The notes under the pieces: generated by a model
What the model saw: the letters and a program-made list of their open reading frames with translations, nothing else
The model's database searches: none
What the model was told of the DNA's origin: nothing
Translations under genes and position numbers: made by a program
Shown here: piece after piece, positions 1 to 6,510 of the stretch
Layout of the letters: every line of letters begins with the position of its first letter
Position numbering within the stretch: position 1 is the stretch's first letter
NCBI GenBank assembly: GCA_937902605.1
Contig: CALFNC010000227.1
Location: 1-22,338 of the forward strand
DNA from: an uncultured Acidobacteriota bacterium
Lineage (GTDB): Bacteria; Acidobacteriota; Thermoanaerobaculia; UBA5066
Direction: 5' to 3'
Length of the DNA: 22,338 bases

Positions 1-52
1 GGCATACGAGATATTGGCGTGACTGGAGTTCAGACGTGTGCTCTTCCGATCT
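1..52 (+). other. Illumina TruSeq index adapter (assembly contamination)
   Basis: Bases 1-12 match the P7 flow-cell end, 13-18 read ATTGGC (reverse complement of the TruSeq index GCCAAT) and 19-52 match the read-2 primer site that ends in GCTCTTCCGATCT. Translations of this stretch give peptides familiar as adapter artefacts (such as TGVQTCALPI). Genomic sequence starts at 53. Basis: direct match to a well-known synthetic sequence. Confidence 0.98.
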
Positions 53-502
53 ATCGACGCGGCCAGGGACGCGCTTTACGCGAGCAAGGTCACCTCGTAC
101 GCCCAGGGGCTCGGCCTCCTCTCGATCGCGTCGAAGGAGTACGAGTGGGACCTCCGGATGGAGCGGATCGCAAAGATCTGGAGGGCCGGCTGCATCATCC
201 GCGCGACGCTGCTCGACGACATCATGGCGGCGTACCGCCGAAACCCGGCACTCGAGAACCTCCTCCTAGACGAGGCCTTCCGCAACGCGACCGCAGCCCG
301 ACAGGACGCATGGAGGTGGGTGGTCCGGACCGCGGTGGACCTCGGCATCCCGGTCCTCGCGACGGGAGCATCGCTCGCGTACTACGACGCATACCGGAGC
401 GAGCGCCTCCCGGCGAACCTGACGCAGGGCCAGCGGGACTACTTTGGAGCCCATACCTATCGCCGCGTGGACCGACCCGGTACGTTTCACACAACGTGGT
501 GA
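53..502 (+). CDS. gnd: 6-phosphogluconate dehydrogenase, decarboxylating (C-terminal part, 5' truncated)
   Basis: Only the last 149 or so residues are present; the upstream part is lost at the contig end. The enzyme oxidises and decarboxylates 6-phosphogluconate to ribulose 5-phosphate in the cytosolic pentose phosphate pathway. The remaining part is the all-helical C-terminal domain and tail. Recognisable blocks are YASKVTSYAQG, the IWRAGCIIR block, LPANLTQGQRDYFGAHTY and the end FHTTW, which closely match the NADP-dependent Gnd family (about 470 residues). The reading frame can be extended artificially into the adapter to a GTG at 38, but those five residues are not real. The gene is followed by a weak hairpin and has no visible link to the transport genes downstream. 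Confidence 0.96.
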   Translation: MDAARDALYASKVTSYAQGLGLLSIASKEYEWDLRMERIAKIWRAGCIIRATLLDDIMAAYRRNPALENLLLDEAFRNATAARQDAWRWVVRTAVDLGIPVLATGASLAYYDAYRSERLPANLTQGQRDYFGAHTYRRVDRPGTFHTTW

Positions 503-516
503 GAGGGCCCGGAGCG

Positions 517-534
517 GGACGGGCAACGCCGTCC
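517..534 (+). terminator. hairpin after gnd, possible terminator
   Basis: GGACGG (517-522) pairs with CCGTCC (529-534) around a 6-nt loop, 15 bases after the gnd stop codon. There is no T-tract, so factor-independent termination is uncertain. Confidence 0.3.
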
Positions 535-575
535 GCCGCGGCTGACCGGCGCCGTTCCGCTCCGCGCTGATCGCT

Positions 576-591
576 GCGTTTACGCGAACGC
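576..591 (+). promoter_or_regulatory. inverted-repeat operator candidate, copy 1
   Basis: GCGTT (576-580), six bases, then AACGC (587-591) form a perfect inverted repeat. The same element (one mismatch) lies at 3321-3336 in the second repeat copy, and in both copies it begins 44 bases before the CRP-like box. No cognate repressor is encoded next to it. Confidence 0.45.
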
Positions 592-619
592 TTCGCACAA
601 ACCGGATGACCGTTCGATC

Positions 620-635
620 TGTGACACTCGTCATC
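620..635 (+). promoter_or_regulatory. CRP/FNR-family-like binding box, copy 1
   Basis: TGTGA-CACTCG-TCATC resembles the CRP consensus TGTGA-N6-TCACA. Its centre lies about 15 bp upstream of the TTGACA -35 hexamer. The equivalent box in copy 2 (TGTGA-N6-TCACC) is even closer to consensus and at identical spacing. A Crp/Fnr-family protein is encoded at 14700-15401; linking the two is inference. Confidence 0.45.
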
Positions 636-642
636 GAAACGC

Positions 643-671
643 TTGACATTCGTTTCGCGCTCGGGGACTCT
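643..671 (+). promoter_or_regulatory. sigma70-type promoter candidate, copy 1
   Basis: A perfect -35 TTGACA (643-648) is followed after 17 bp by GACTCT (666-671), a weak -10 that keeps the A2 and T6 positions. The same spacing occurs in copy 2 with GATCCT. Predicted transcription start is near 678, giving a leader of about 360 nt before the permease. Confidence 0.5.
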
Positions 672-700
672 AACGCAAAATTGAAAAGTCCGTGGATGGT

Positions 701-882
701 CCTTCTGGGAAGGAATCCCGGAGAAGGAGTGGTCGCACTGCAGGAGCCGAGGCACTTTCCGGTCGTCGCTCATCGCCGCCTCTCGGCGGACGTGGAGAGG
801 GCGCGGTTGCTCGGAGCCGGACGTGCCAGCCGAGGACGGGAAGCCGGTATTCGAATCGCAGAACGCGGCGAACGGGTCGCCG
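701..882 (+). ncRNA. structured 5' leader candidate, copy 1
   Basis: Three hairpins can be drawn that recur in copy 2: CCTTC/GAAGG (701-705 with 709-713), a GCCGCC/GGCGG stem with TCTC loop around 776-790, and CGGCGA/TCGCCG (866-871 with 877-882). Stems are kept while loop bases differ between copies. Just after the first hairpin lie several GGA motifs, as seen in CsrA/RsmA targets. It matches no riboswitch class I recognise. Confidence 0.4.
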
Positions 883-1035
883 AGGTCGACATCAACGATT
901 CTGGAAATGGATGAGAAACCGAGAACGGCTACGGGCTCGGCGGGACGAACCTGGGGAAGAAATAGGACGTCCTTATGAAGACCAAGAATTAGGAGTCCCC
1001 GAGGACTACGCAAGAAACGGAAAGGGGAAGTCGAC

Positions 1036-2655
1036 ATGAGCAGTGCACCCAGAGCCGCCGGCGCAGCCGGCCCGCCCACCCTGACCGCCGCCGAAGGACG
1101 CCGCGTCATCATCGCGTCGTCCGTCGGCACGGTGTTCGAGTGGTACGACTTCTACCTCTACGCGACCCTCGCGCCGTTCTTCGCGGCCCTCTTCTTCCCG
1201 AAGGGGAATGATACGGCCGCGCTGCTCTCGGCGTTCGCGACCTACGCGGCGGGCTTCCTCGTCCGTCCGTTCGGCGCGATCTTCTTCGGCCGGATCGGCG
1301 ACACCGTCGGGCGCAAGTACACCTTCCTCATGACGATCATCCTAATGGGCTGCGCGACCGCCCTCGTCGGCTTCCTCCCGACGTACGAGACCGTCGGCAT
1401 GCTCGCTCCGATCCTGCTGGTGACGCTGCGCTGCCTCCAGGGACTGGCCCTCGGCGGTGAGTATGGCGGCGCTGCGACCTACGTCGCCGAGTACGCTCCG
1501 GACGGCAAGCGCGGGTTCGCGACGAGCTGGATCCAGACGACCGCCACCATCGGCTTCTTCCTCGCCCTCATCGTCATCGTTTCCTGCCGTTCCGCGATGG
1601 CACCGAAGATGTTCGCGACCTGGGGATGGCGGATTCCGTTCATCCTCTCGATCTTCCTCCTGGGGGTCTCCATCTACATCCGGATGAAGCTGCAGGAATC
1701 GCCGCTCTTCACGCGCATGAAGCGGCAGGGGAAGGCGTCGCTCTCGCCCCTCATCGACAGCTTTGCGAAGTACCCGAACAACAAGTACGTGGCCCTCGCG
1801 CTCTTCGGCGCGACGGCGGGCCAGGGCGTCGTCTGGTACACGGGCCAGTTCTACGCGTTGTTCTTCCTATCGATCACGTTGAAGGTGGACTGGCTGACGA
1901 CCTACCTGCTGATCGGTGCGTCGCTCGTCATCGGCACCCCGTTCTTCATCCTCTTCGGCTGGCTATCCGACAAGATCGGCCGCCGGAACATCATCCTGTT
2001 CGGTTGTCTGATCGCGGCCGCCACCTACTTTCCGCTCTTCAAAGGGCTCACCCACTACGCGAATCCCAAGCTCGAGGCATACCAGGCGGCCACGAAGATC
2101 TCCGTTGCCGCGAGCAACTGCAGCTTCCATATCTTCGTCGGGCCGAACACGAAGTTCACCCCCTGCGACAAGGCGAAGGACCTCCTGACCAAGAGCGGCC
2201 TCTCCTTCGAGTCGCTGCCGGCCGTCGCCGGCGAGACGGTCGTCACGAAGATCGGGAACCAGGAGCTGAGGGGCTTCGACGCTGGCAAGTTCAAGGAGGC
2301 CCTGAAGACGACGGGCTATCCAGGCGCCCCGAAGAGGGAGGACATGAACTACGCGATGATCATCGCGATCCTCACGATCATGATGATCTACGTGACGCTC
2401 GTGTACGGCCCGATCGCGGCGTTCCTGGTCGAGCTCTTCCCGACGAACATTCGGTACACATCCATGTCGCTCCCGTATCACATTGGAAACGGGTGGTTTG
2501 GCGGCATGCTCCCGCTGCTCGCGACCGCCATGGTCGCTGCGGCGGGCGACATCTACTACGGGCTCTGGTACCCGATCATCGTCTCGCTGAGCACGGTCGT
2601 GATCGGGGCGATCTTCCTCCGCGAGACAAAGGACGTAAAATTCCACGAGGACTGA
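1036..2655 (+). CDS. MFS permease, metabolite:H+ symporter (MHS) family, with large loop insertion
   Basis: The 539-residue inner-membrane protein probably imports an organic acid with protons. MHS-type features are the FEWYDFYLYATLAP start of TM1, the RIGDTVGRK loop 2-3 motif, GLALGGEYGGA in TM4, and the second-half motif SDKIGRR. Twelve membrane segments can be traced. Family members are usually about 430-450 residues; the excess is mainly a hydrophilic stretch at residues about 338-436, between TM9 and TM10, predicted outside the membrane, with Cys362 and Cys377. The ATG at 1036 follows AAGGGGAAG. It is preceded by repeat copy 1, which should control it, and is followed by a terminator, so it is probably a single-gene transcript. 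The substrate cannot be read from the sequence; dicarboxylates, aromatic acids and betaines are all transported by relatives. Confidence 0.9.
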   Translation: MSSAPRAAGAAGPPTLTAAEGRRVIIASSVGTVFEWYDFYLYATLAPFFAALFFPKGNDTAALLSAFATYAAGFLVRPFGAIFFGRIGDTVGRKYTFLMTIILMGCATALVGFLPTYETVGMLAPILLVTLRCLQGLALGGEYGGAATYVAEYAPDGKRGFATSWIQTTATIGFFLALIVIVSCRSAMAPKMFATWGWRIPFILSIFLLGVSIYIRMKLQESPLFTRMKRQGKASLSPLIDSFAKYPNNKYVALALFGATAGQGVVWYTGQFYALFFLSITLKVDWLTTYLLIGASLVIGTPFFILFGWLSDKIGRRNIILFGCLIAAATYFPLFKGLTHYANPKLEAYQAATKISVAASNCSFHIFVGPNTKFTPCDKAKDLLTKSGLSFESLPAVAGETVVTKIGNQELRGFDAGKFKEALKTTGYPGAPKREDMNYAMIIAILTIMMIYVTLVYGPIAAFLVELFPTNIRYTSMSLPYHIGNGWFGGMLPLLATAMVAAAGDIYYGLWYPIIVSLSTVVIGAIFLRETKDVKFHED

Positions 2656-2679
2656 CCCGGCTTCCATAGAAGACGACCC

Positions 2680-2723
2680 GTGGGGGGGTGGAGGCCTCAG
2701 TCCGGGGCAGCCCCCCCCTTTTT
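2680..2723 (+). terminator. Rho-independent terminator after MHS permease
   Basis: GGGGGGG (2682-2688) pairs with the C-run at 2711-2718 and is followed immediately by TTTTT (2719-2723). It starts about 25 bases after the permease stop codon. This is the only hairpin in the window with a clear T-tract. Confidence 0.8.
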
Positions 2724-2804
2724 CATGGCAGGCGACCGAAGAGATCCGAGGCAGCGCAGCGGCCTTTCGATATCTCGACAGCCTGCCGGGAAGGAGTGGA
2801 CGTC

Positions 2805-3254
2805 ATGGCGAACCGGATTCTCTTCGCAACGGATTTCTCGGAGATCTCCTCGAACGCATTCGACGAGGCCATCAAACTTTCGAAGATGCTGGGGGCGGAG
2901 CTCGTCATCGCGAACGTGCTTCACTACCCCCCGATACTCTCCGACCTCCGGGCCCAGGCCGAGGAAGTCGAGACGGCCATGAAGCAGTGGTGCACCCACC
3001 GCCTCGACCAGCTCGCGGCCAACGCGCGCTCGGCAGGGATCAAAGCCGAGACGGTCCTGCGGGAAGGAGCCGTCGTGCACTCCGGCATCCTGGCGATCGC
3101 GGAGGAGTTCGGGACGATCATGATCGTCCTGGGGACCCACGGCCGCACCGGACTCTCCAAGCTCGTGATCGGCAGCGTGGCGGCGCGCGTGATCACCGAG
3201 GCGACTTGTCCCGTCGTGACCGTCCGGTCGAAAATAGCCCGTCGCGCCCCGTAG
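2805..3254 (+). CDS. universal stress protein, UspA family
   Basis: A 149-residue cytoplasmic single-domain Usp protein. It begins with the typical ILFATDFSE strand-loop and ends with the ATP-binding signature G-2x-G-9x-G-S (GTHG...IGS) near residues 109-123, so it is probably a nucleotide-binding UspA of the MJ0577 type. The ATG at 2805 is chosen because AAGGAG lies just upstream; the frame stays open further upstream, but that would run into the terminator. It lies between the two repeat copies. Whether it has its own promoter in 2724-2790 is not clear. Its role, such as stress tolerance or modulation of neighbouring transporters, cannot be deduced. Confidence 0.92.
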   Translation: MANRILFATDFSEISSNAFDEAIKLSKMLGAELVIANVLHYPPILSDLRAQAEEVETAMKQWCTHRLDQLAANARSAGIKAETVLREGAVVHSGILAIAEEFGTIMIVLGTHGRTGLSKLVIGSVAARVITEATCPVVTVRSKIARRAP

Positions 3255-3271
3255 GGCGCCAGGGCCGCGCC

Positions 3272-3308
3272 CAGGCGGGCGCTGACTCTCAATGGGACGG
3301 CCCGCCTG
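3272..3308 (+). terminator. hairpin after uspA, possible terminator
   Basis: CAGGCGGGC (3272-3280) pairs perfectly over 9 bp with GCCCGCCTG (3300-3308). It lies 18 bases after the UspA stop codon and has no T-tract. It directly precedes repeat copy 2. Confidence 0.45.
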
Positions 3309-3320
3309 CCAGTGATCGCC

Positions 3321-3336
3321 GCGTTTACGCGATCGC
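3321..3336 (+). promoter_or_regulatory. inverted-repeat operator candidate, copy 2
   Basis: GCGTT, six bases, then ATCGC: the counterpart of 576-591, with one mismatch in the right arm. It is exactly 44 bases upstream of the CRP-like box, as in copy 1. Confidence 0.42.
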
Positions 3337-3364
3337 TCTACACAAACCGGACGACCGTTCAATC

Positions 3365-3393
3365 TGTGACGCTCGTCACCGAAACGCTTGACA
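3365..3393 (+). promoter_or_regulatory. CRP-like box and -35 element, copy 2
   Basis: TGTGA-CGCTCG-TCACC (3365-3380) matches nine of the ten half-site positions of the CRP consensus. TTGACA follows at 3388-3393, and GATCCT at 3411-3416 is the -10 candidate after a 17-bp spacer. The box centre would lie near -50 relative to the predicted start, which is neither a classical class I nor a class II position. It could serve activation through a partner, or repression. Confidence 0.48.
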
Positions 3394-3445
3394 TTCGCTT
3401 CGGGCTCGGAGATCCTACCGCGCAACCGAAAAGTCCATGGGTGGT

Positions 3446-3640
3446 CCTTCCAGGAAGGAATCCCGGAGAAGGAAGTAGTCCCATTGCACAGGAGCCGAGG
3501 CGCGGTCCGGTATTCGCTCATCGCCATCTCTATCTCTCGGCGGTGGTGGAGAGGGTGCGGGGCGGTTCTGAGCGGGGGACGCGGCGGCCGAGGACGGGAA
3601 GTCGGTATTCAGGTTGCAGGACGCGGCGAATGGGTCGCCG
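3446..3640 (+). ncRNA. structured 5' leader candidate, copy 2
   Basis: CCTTC/GAAGG (3446-3450 with 3454-3458) has loop CAG in place of TGG in copy 1. ATCGCC/GGCGGT forms a stem around a longer pyrimidine-rich loop near 3519-3544. CGGCGA/TCGCCG (3624-3629 with 3635-3640) has loop ATGGG in place of ACGGG. Loop changes with conserved stems support an RNA rather than a protein constraint, but two sequences alone are weak evidence. Confidence 0.4.
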
Positions 3641-3697
3641 ATGTCGATATCAATATCAATGATTCGGGGATAAGGGGATAAGGAGGAGAAAAGAACC

Positions 3698-4819
3698 GTG
3701 AGGACAAAACAAGCTCTGACGACGTGGGTTTCGAGGTGGGTTGCCGCTGCCGCCGTGCTAGTCGGCATGATGGCGCCCGGCGCGGCACAGGCCCAGGCGA
3801 TCATCAAGGTGAACGATGACGTGAACGTCAAGTTCGGCTTGCTCCTGCAAGGCTGGGCGGACTGGAACCAGGACACGTTATCCAGCGGATACGCCGAGAA
3901 TCTATTCCTGCGGCGTGCCCGGTTCATCATGGGCGGGCAGGTTGCGAAGAACGTGACGTTCTTCTTCGAGACCGACAACCCGAACCTGGGGAAGGTGCCG
4001 AAGGCGCTCGGGACGGGGTTCATCGTCCAGGACGCGTATTTGGAGTGGAAGATCGCCGACGCGTTCGCGCTCGATGGCGGCCTGATCCTGATCCCGATGA
4101 GCCGGAACGGCCTGCAGAGCGCGGCGTCGCAGCTGTCGATCGACTACGGAACCTTCACGTTCCTCAACAGCGCGCCGACGCAGTCTTCGGTCGGGCGTGA
4201 CACGGGGTTCCAGGCGAAAGGCTACCTCGTCGACAAGCACCTGGAGTATCGGATCGGCGCCTTCCAGGGATTCCGGAATCCGGCGGTCGCGAATGTCGAT
4301 GGTGGCTCGCGGAACTCGTTCCGGTCGGCCGGGCGGCTGCAGTACAACTTTCTCGACACGGAGGTCGGCCCCTTCTACACCGGGACGTACCTCGGAAAGA
4401 AGAAGATCCTCTCGATTGGCGCCGGCTATGACACCCAGTCGTACTACAACGCCTACTCGGGCGACCTCTTCTTCGACCTTCCGGTCGGAACGGCGGGCGG
4501 TGTCACGGGGCAGTTCGACTGGGTCCACTGGGATGGCGAGAAGACCTTCACGGCGCTCGCCCAGCAGAGCGACTGGTTCGGAGAGCTTGGCTTCTTCCTG
4601 GCCGGCGCGAAGACGCAGCCATACGTCAAGTATGAGAAGCAGAGCTTCGCCCTCAGCGACAGCACGAAGGGCCAGAAGAGGTTCCAGGTCGGCTTCAACT
4701 ACTACGTCTCCGGCCAAAACTTGAAGGTCACCGGCGCGTTCACGAAGATCATGCCGAACAACCCGGCGACCTCCTCGACGAACGAATTCACCGTCCAGCT
4801 CCAGCTCTTCTACTTCTAG
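3698..4819 (+). CDS. outer-membrane porin, phosphate-selective porin O/P-like
   Basis: A 373-residue protein with a Sec signal peptide: basic start MRTKQ, a hydrophobic core, and probable cleavage after AQAQA near residue 33. The mature part is rich in alternating aromatic/polar beta strands, such as GLLLQGWADWNQ, FLRRARFIMGGQV and the repeated Y-x-F strands. It ends in phenylalanine (LQLFYF), as expected for recognition by the beta-barrel assembly machine. Overall pattern and length fit the Porin_O_P family, which form channels for anions in the outer membrane. The GTG at 3698 is preceded by AAGGAGGAG. Control is expected from repeat copy 2, the same element that precedes the MHS permease, so the outer- and inner-membrane steps of one uptake route may be co-regulated. 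Phosphate itself is not implied by this context. Confidence 0.85.
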   Translation: MRTKQALTTWVSRWVAAAAVLVGMMAPGAAQAQAIIKVNDDVNVKFGLLLQGWADWNQDTLSSGYAENLFLRRARFIMGGQVAKNVTFFFETDNPNLGKVPKALGTGFIVQDAYLEWKIADAFALDGGLILIPMSRNGLQSAASQLSIDYGTFTFLNSAPTQSSVGRDTGFQAKGYLVDKHLEYRIGAFQGFRNPAVANVDGGSRNSFRSAGRLQYNFLDTEVGPFYTGTYLGKKKILSIGAGYDTQSYYNAYSGDLFFDLPVGTAGGVTGQFDWVHWDGEKTFTALAQQSDWFGELGFFLAGAKTQPYVKYEKQSFALSDSTKGQKRFQVGFNYYVSGQNLKVTGAFTKIMPNNPATSSTNEFTVQLQLFYF

Positions 4820-4829
4820 AGTTCTTTCA

Positions 4830-4868
4830 GAAGGGGCGGGGAACCCCGCGTCGGGGCTCTGCCCCTTC
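4830..4868 (+). terminator. hairpin terminator after porin
   Basis: GAAGGGGC (4830-4837) pairs with GCCCCTTC (4861-4868), with further G/C pairing possible inside the loop. It starts 10 bases after the porin stop codon. There is no T-run. Confidence 0.55.
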
Positions 4869-4878
4869 CTCACGAACA

Positions 4879-5200
4879 GGCGTTAACGCCTTACGCGAAT
4901 ATCGACCGCACGACCAATCGCCCCGGAGAAGAAAATGATCGGACTCCTTGACTTTCAGGGTTCGCTTGCCGAAGACTCACGCTCAATCGAAGGGTCGATC
5001 CCCAGACACGAAGGGAATCCTAGGAGGTCTTCTCTCAGTGAACGCTTCAGGCGGAGTTGGAGGTCTCGGCGTCGCTCGCCCGGGCCGGAAGCGCCTTCTC
5101 CGCCATCTCTCCTCGCCGCCAGCGAAGCAGTACGACTTTTCTCTGACGGAAGTCCCGGTCGAATGTGGCCGGTTTCCAATTCTGATTCGGCAATTTCTTA
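4879..5200 (+). promoter_or_regulatory. leader of OFA permease, possible diverged third copy of the repeat element
   Basis: No gene is visible in 4820-5213. It holds the palindrome GGCGTTAACGCC (4879-4890), directly followed by TTACGCGA (4891-4898), which also occurs inside the operator of both repeat copies. TTGACT (4948-4953) and a GACTC-ACGC-AA-TCGAA-GGGTC block (4974-4998) resemble the corresponding part of copy 1. GAAGGGAATCC and a late GACGGAAG...CCGGT block are also shared. No CRP-like box is seen. The relationship is suggested by order and motifs, not by a clear end-to-end alignment. Confidence 0.35.
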
Positions 5201-5213
5201 AGGAGGTGTGATC

Positions 5214-6437
5214 GTGGAGGAAAAGGTACCCAATCGGTGGACAATGGTTGTCGCGGCGCTGGTCATGCAGATCTGCCTCGGCGTCCTTTACGCCTATAGC
5301 GTCTTTAGGGGCCCCTTGACGAAGGAGCTTGGCTACACCGTCAAGCAAACCGGCTACCCGCTCATGGCCTCGTTCCTCTTCTTCGCCGTCGGCATGATCT
5401 TCGCCGGCCGCTGGCAGGACAAGGCGGGGCCGCGGACCGTCGGGCTGGTGGGGGGCGTGCTCCTCGCTATCGGGTGCGTGATCGCGGGCGTCATGTACAA
5501 GGATCTCGCCGGCCTGATCATCGGCTACGGGGTCATCGGCGGGCTGGGTGTCGGGTTCGCATACGTGACCCCGATCGCGACCTGCATCAAGTGGTTCCCG
5601 GACAAACGAGGGACGATCACCGGGCTCGCGGTCTTCGGCTTCGGCGCAGGGACCCTGGTCTTCGGGCCTCTAATCGGCAAGCTGATCGCGAGCAACGGGA
5701 TCGCGACCACGTTCTTCATCATCGCGGCCATCATGCTCGTCTTCGTCTGCGGCGCGGCGGCCACCTTCAAGGTCCCTCCGGCCGGATACAAGCCGGCTGG
5801 CTGGAATCCGCCGGCCCCGGCGCCGGGCGCGCAGATCGTCAAGACGAACTACCTTCCGAACGAGATCATCCAGACCAGCTCGTTCTGGGTTCTCTGGTTC
5901 ATCTTCTTCATCGGCGCGGCGGCCGGCCTCATGATCATCGGTCAGGCCGTGCCGATCGGCGTCGAGGTGGCCAAGCTCGACAAGGCGACTGCTGCCGCCG
6001 GGCTGGGCACCATGGCCCTGCTGAACGGCATCGGACGGCTGTTCTGGGGCAGTGTCTCGGACAAGCTCGGAAGGACGAAGACCATCATCGCCTGCTTCGT
6101 CATGTACATCCTGGCCTTCGTCTTCGTCCTCCCGAACAGCAATACCTTCATGCTCTGGCTCGTCGGCGTCTGCGCGGTCGGTTTCGCCTACGGCGGATAC
6201 CTCGCTCTAATGCCCTCGCTCACGGCCGACTACTTCGGCACGAAGTCCCTCGGAGCGAACTACGGCTATCTCTTCAGCGCGTGGGGCATCGCCGGCGTGT
6301 GCGGACCCTTCATGATCGACTTCATCAAGACGTCCACAGGCGCGTTCACGAACGCCATGTACGTCACGGCCGGCGCCTGCGTGGTCGGAATCATCCTGGC
6401 GCTCATCGCCAAACCTCCGAAGGCAGAGGCCGCGTAG
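5214..6437 (+). CDS. OFA-family MFS permease (oxalate:formate antiporter-like)
   Basis: A 407-residue inner-membrane protein with twelve predicted helices. OFA traits are the start WTMVVAALVMQICLG with YAYSVF in TM1, the loop motif GRWQDKAGPR, GLGVGFAYVTPI in TM4, SDKLGRTKT in the second half and GFAYGGYLALMPSLTADYFG. Relatives exchange or import small carboxylates such as oxalate/formate or monocarboxylates. Arg275 in GIGRLFWG probably equals OxlT Arg272. The position I would match to OxlT Lys355 lies in YLFSAWGIAG (around Trp357) and shows no Lys, so oxalate should not be assumed. The GTG at 5214 is preferred over the GTG at 5208, because 5208 lies inside the AGGAGGTG ribosome binding site. 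It sits 203 bases upstream of the CoA-transferase operon, so it may import the operon's substrate. Confidence 0.88.
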   Translation: MEEKVPNRWTMVVAALVMQICLGVLYAYSVFRGPLTKELGYTVKQTGYPLMASFLFFAVGMIFAGRWQDKAGPRTVGLVGGVLLAIGCVIAGVMYKDLAGLIIGYGVIGGLGVGFAYVTPIATCIKWFPDKRGTITGLAVFGFGAGTLVFGPLIGKLIASNGIATTFFIIAAIMLVFVCGAAATFKVPPAGYKPAGWNPPAPAPGAQIVKTNYLPNEIIQTSSFWVLWFIFFIGAAAGLMIIGQAVPIGVEVAKLDKATAAAGLGTMALLNGIGRLFWGSVSDKLGRTKTIIACFVMYILAFVFVLPNSNTFMLWLVGVCAVGFAYGGYLALMPSLTADYFGTKSLGANYGYLFSAWGIAGVCGPFMIDFIKTSTGAFTNAMYVTAGACVVGIILALIAKPPKAEAA

Positions 6438-6468
6438 CGAAGAAGACTGAACTTAAACCCGGGGGAGG

Positions 6469-6504
6469 CCCACGAGGCCTCGGCCAACAATCAGGCCTCG
6501 TGGG
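6469..6504 (+). terminator. 12-bp perfect hairpin between OFA permease and CoA-transferase operon
   Basis: CCCACGAGGCCT (6469-6480) and AGGCCTCGTGGG (6493-6504) form a perfect 12-bp stem with a 12-nt loop. It starts 31 bases after the permease stop codon. The sequence after it (TCAACTTTCG) has no proper T-tract, so it may be a partial terminator or an RNA-stabilising element. Confidence 0.6.
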
Positions 6505-6510
6505 TCAACT

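Larger units (their letters stand above)
568..904 (+). repeat. promoter/leader repeat, copy 1 (upstream of MHS permease)
   Basis: This 337-nt block aligns along its whole length with 3313-3667, at roughly four-fifths identity by eye. Both copies begin at TGATCGC, run through a GCGTT inverted repeat, a TGTGA-N6-TCA box and TTGACA, and end at a block GATTC-GG. Indels between copies include one of about 4 nt, and substitutions are not biased to synonymous positions, so this is not a shared gene. It fills most of the 533-base gap between gnd and the permease. The remaining bases, 905-1035, contain the palindrome AGGACGTCCT and the permease ribosome binding site. Confidence 0.9.
3313..3667 (+). 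repeat. promoter/leader repeat, copy 2 (upstream of porin)
   Basis: This 355-nt block is the partner of 568-904. It fills nearly the whole 443-base gap before the porin gene. Relative to copy 1 it has small insertions, including extra CTCTAT-type bases in the second hairpin loop and a 6-nt tandem ATATCA duplication near 3646-3657. The closest-conserved segments are the promoter (3365-3393) and the CCTTC/GAAGG hairpin with its following GGAATCCCGGAGAAGGA. The repeats are direct, so recombination between them would excise the permease and uspA. Confidence 0.9.

Noticed and set aside
19..570. Long reading frame beginning in the adapter, and two shorter ones at 36 and 38
   Set aside because: They start in synthetic sequence. 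Only the frame of 38-502 is coding, from 53 onward (gnd).
606..914. 102-residue reading frame in repeat copy 1, with a similar frame in copy 2 (3312-3662)
   Set aside because: The frames match for about 50 codons, but non-synonymous and synonymous changes are about equal, an indel of about 4 nt breaks the frame, there is no ribosome site, and it overlaps promoter motifs. A regulatory element fits better.
972..993. Five-codon ORF MKTKN upstream of the MHS permease
   Set aside because: No ribosome binding site and no counterpart in the second leader; probably chance.
568..3667. The repeats as ends of a composite transposon
   Set aside because: No transposase, no terminal inverted repeats and no target duplication are visible, and each copy carries promoter motifs directed at the gene it precedes.
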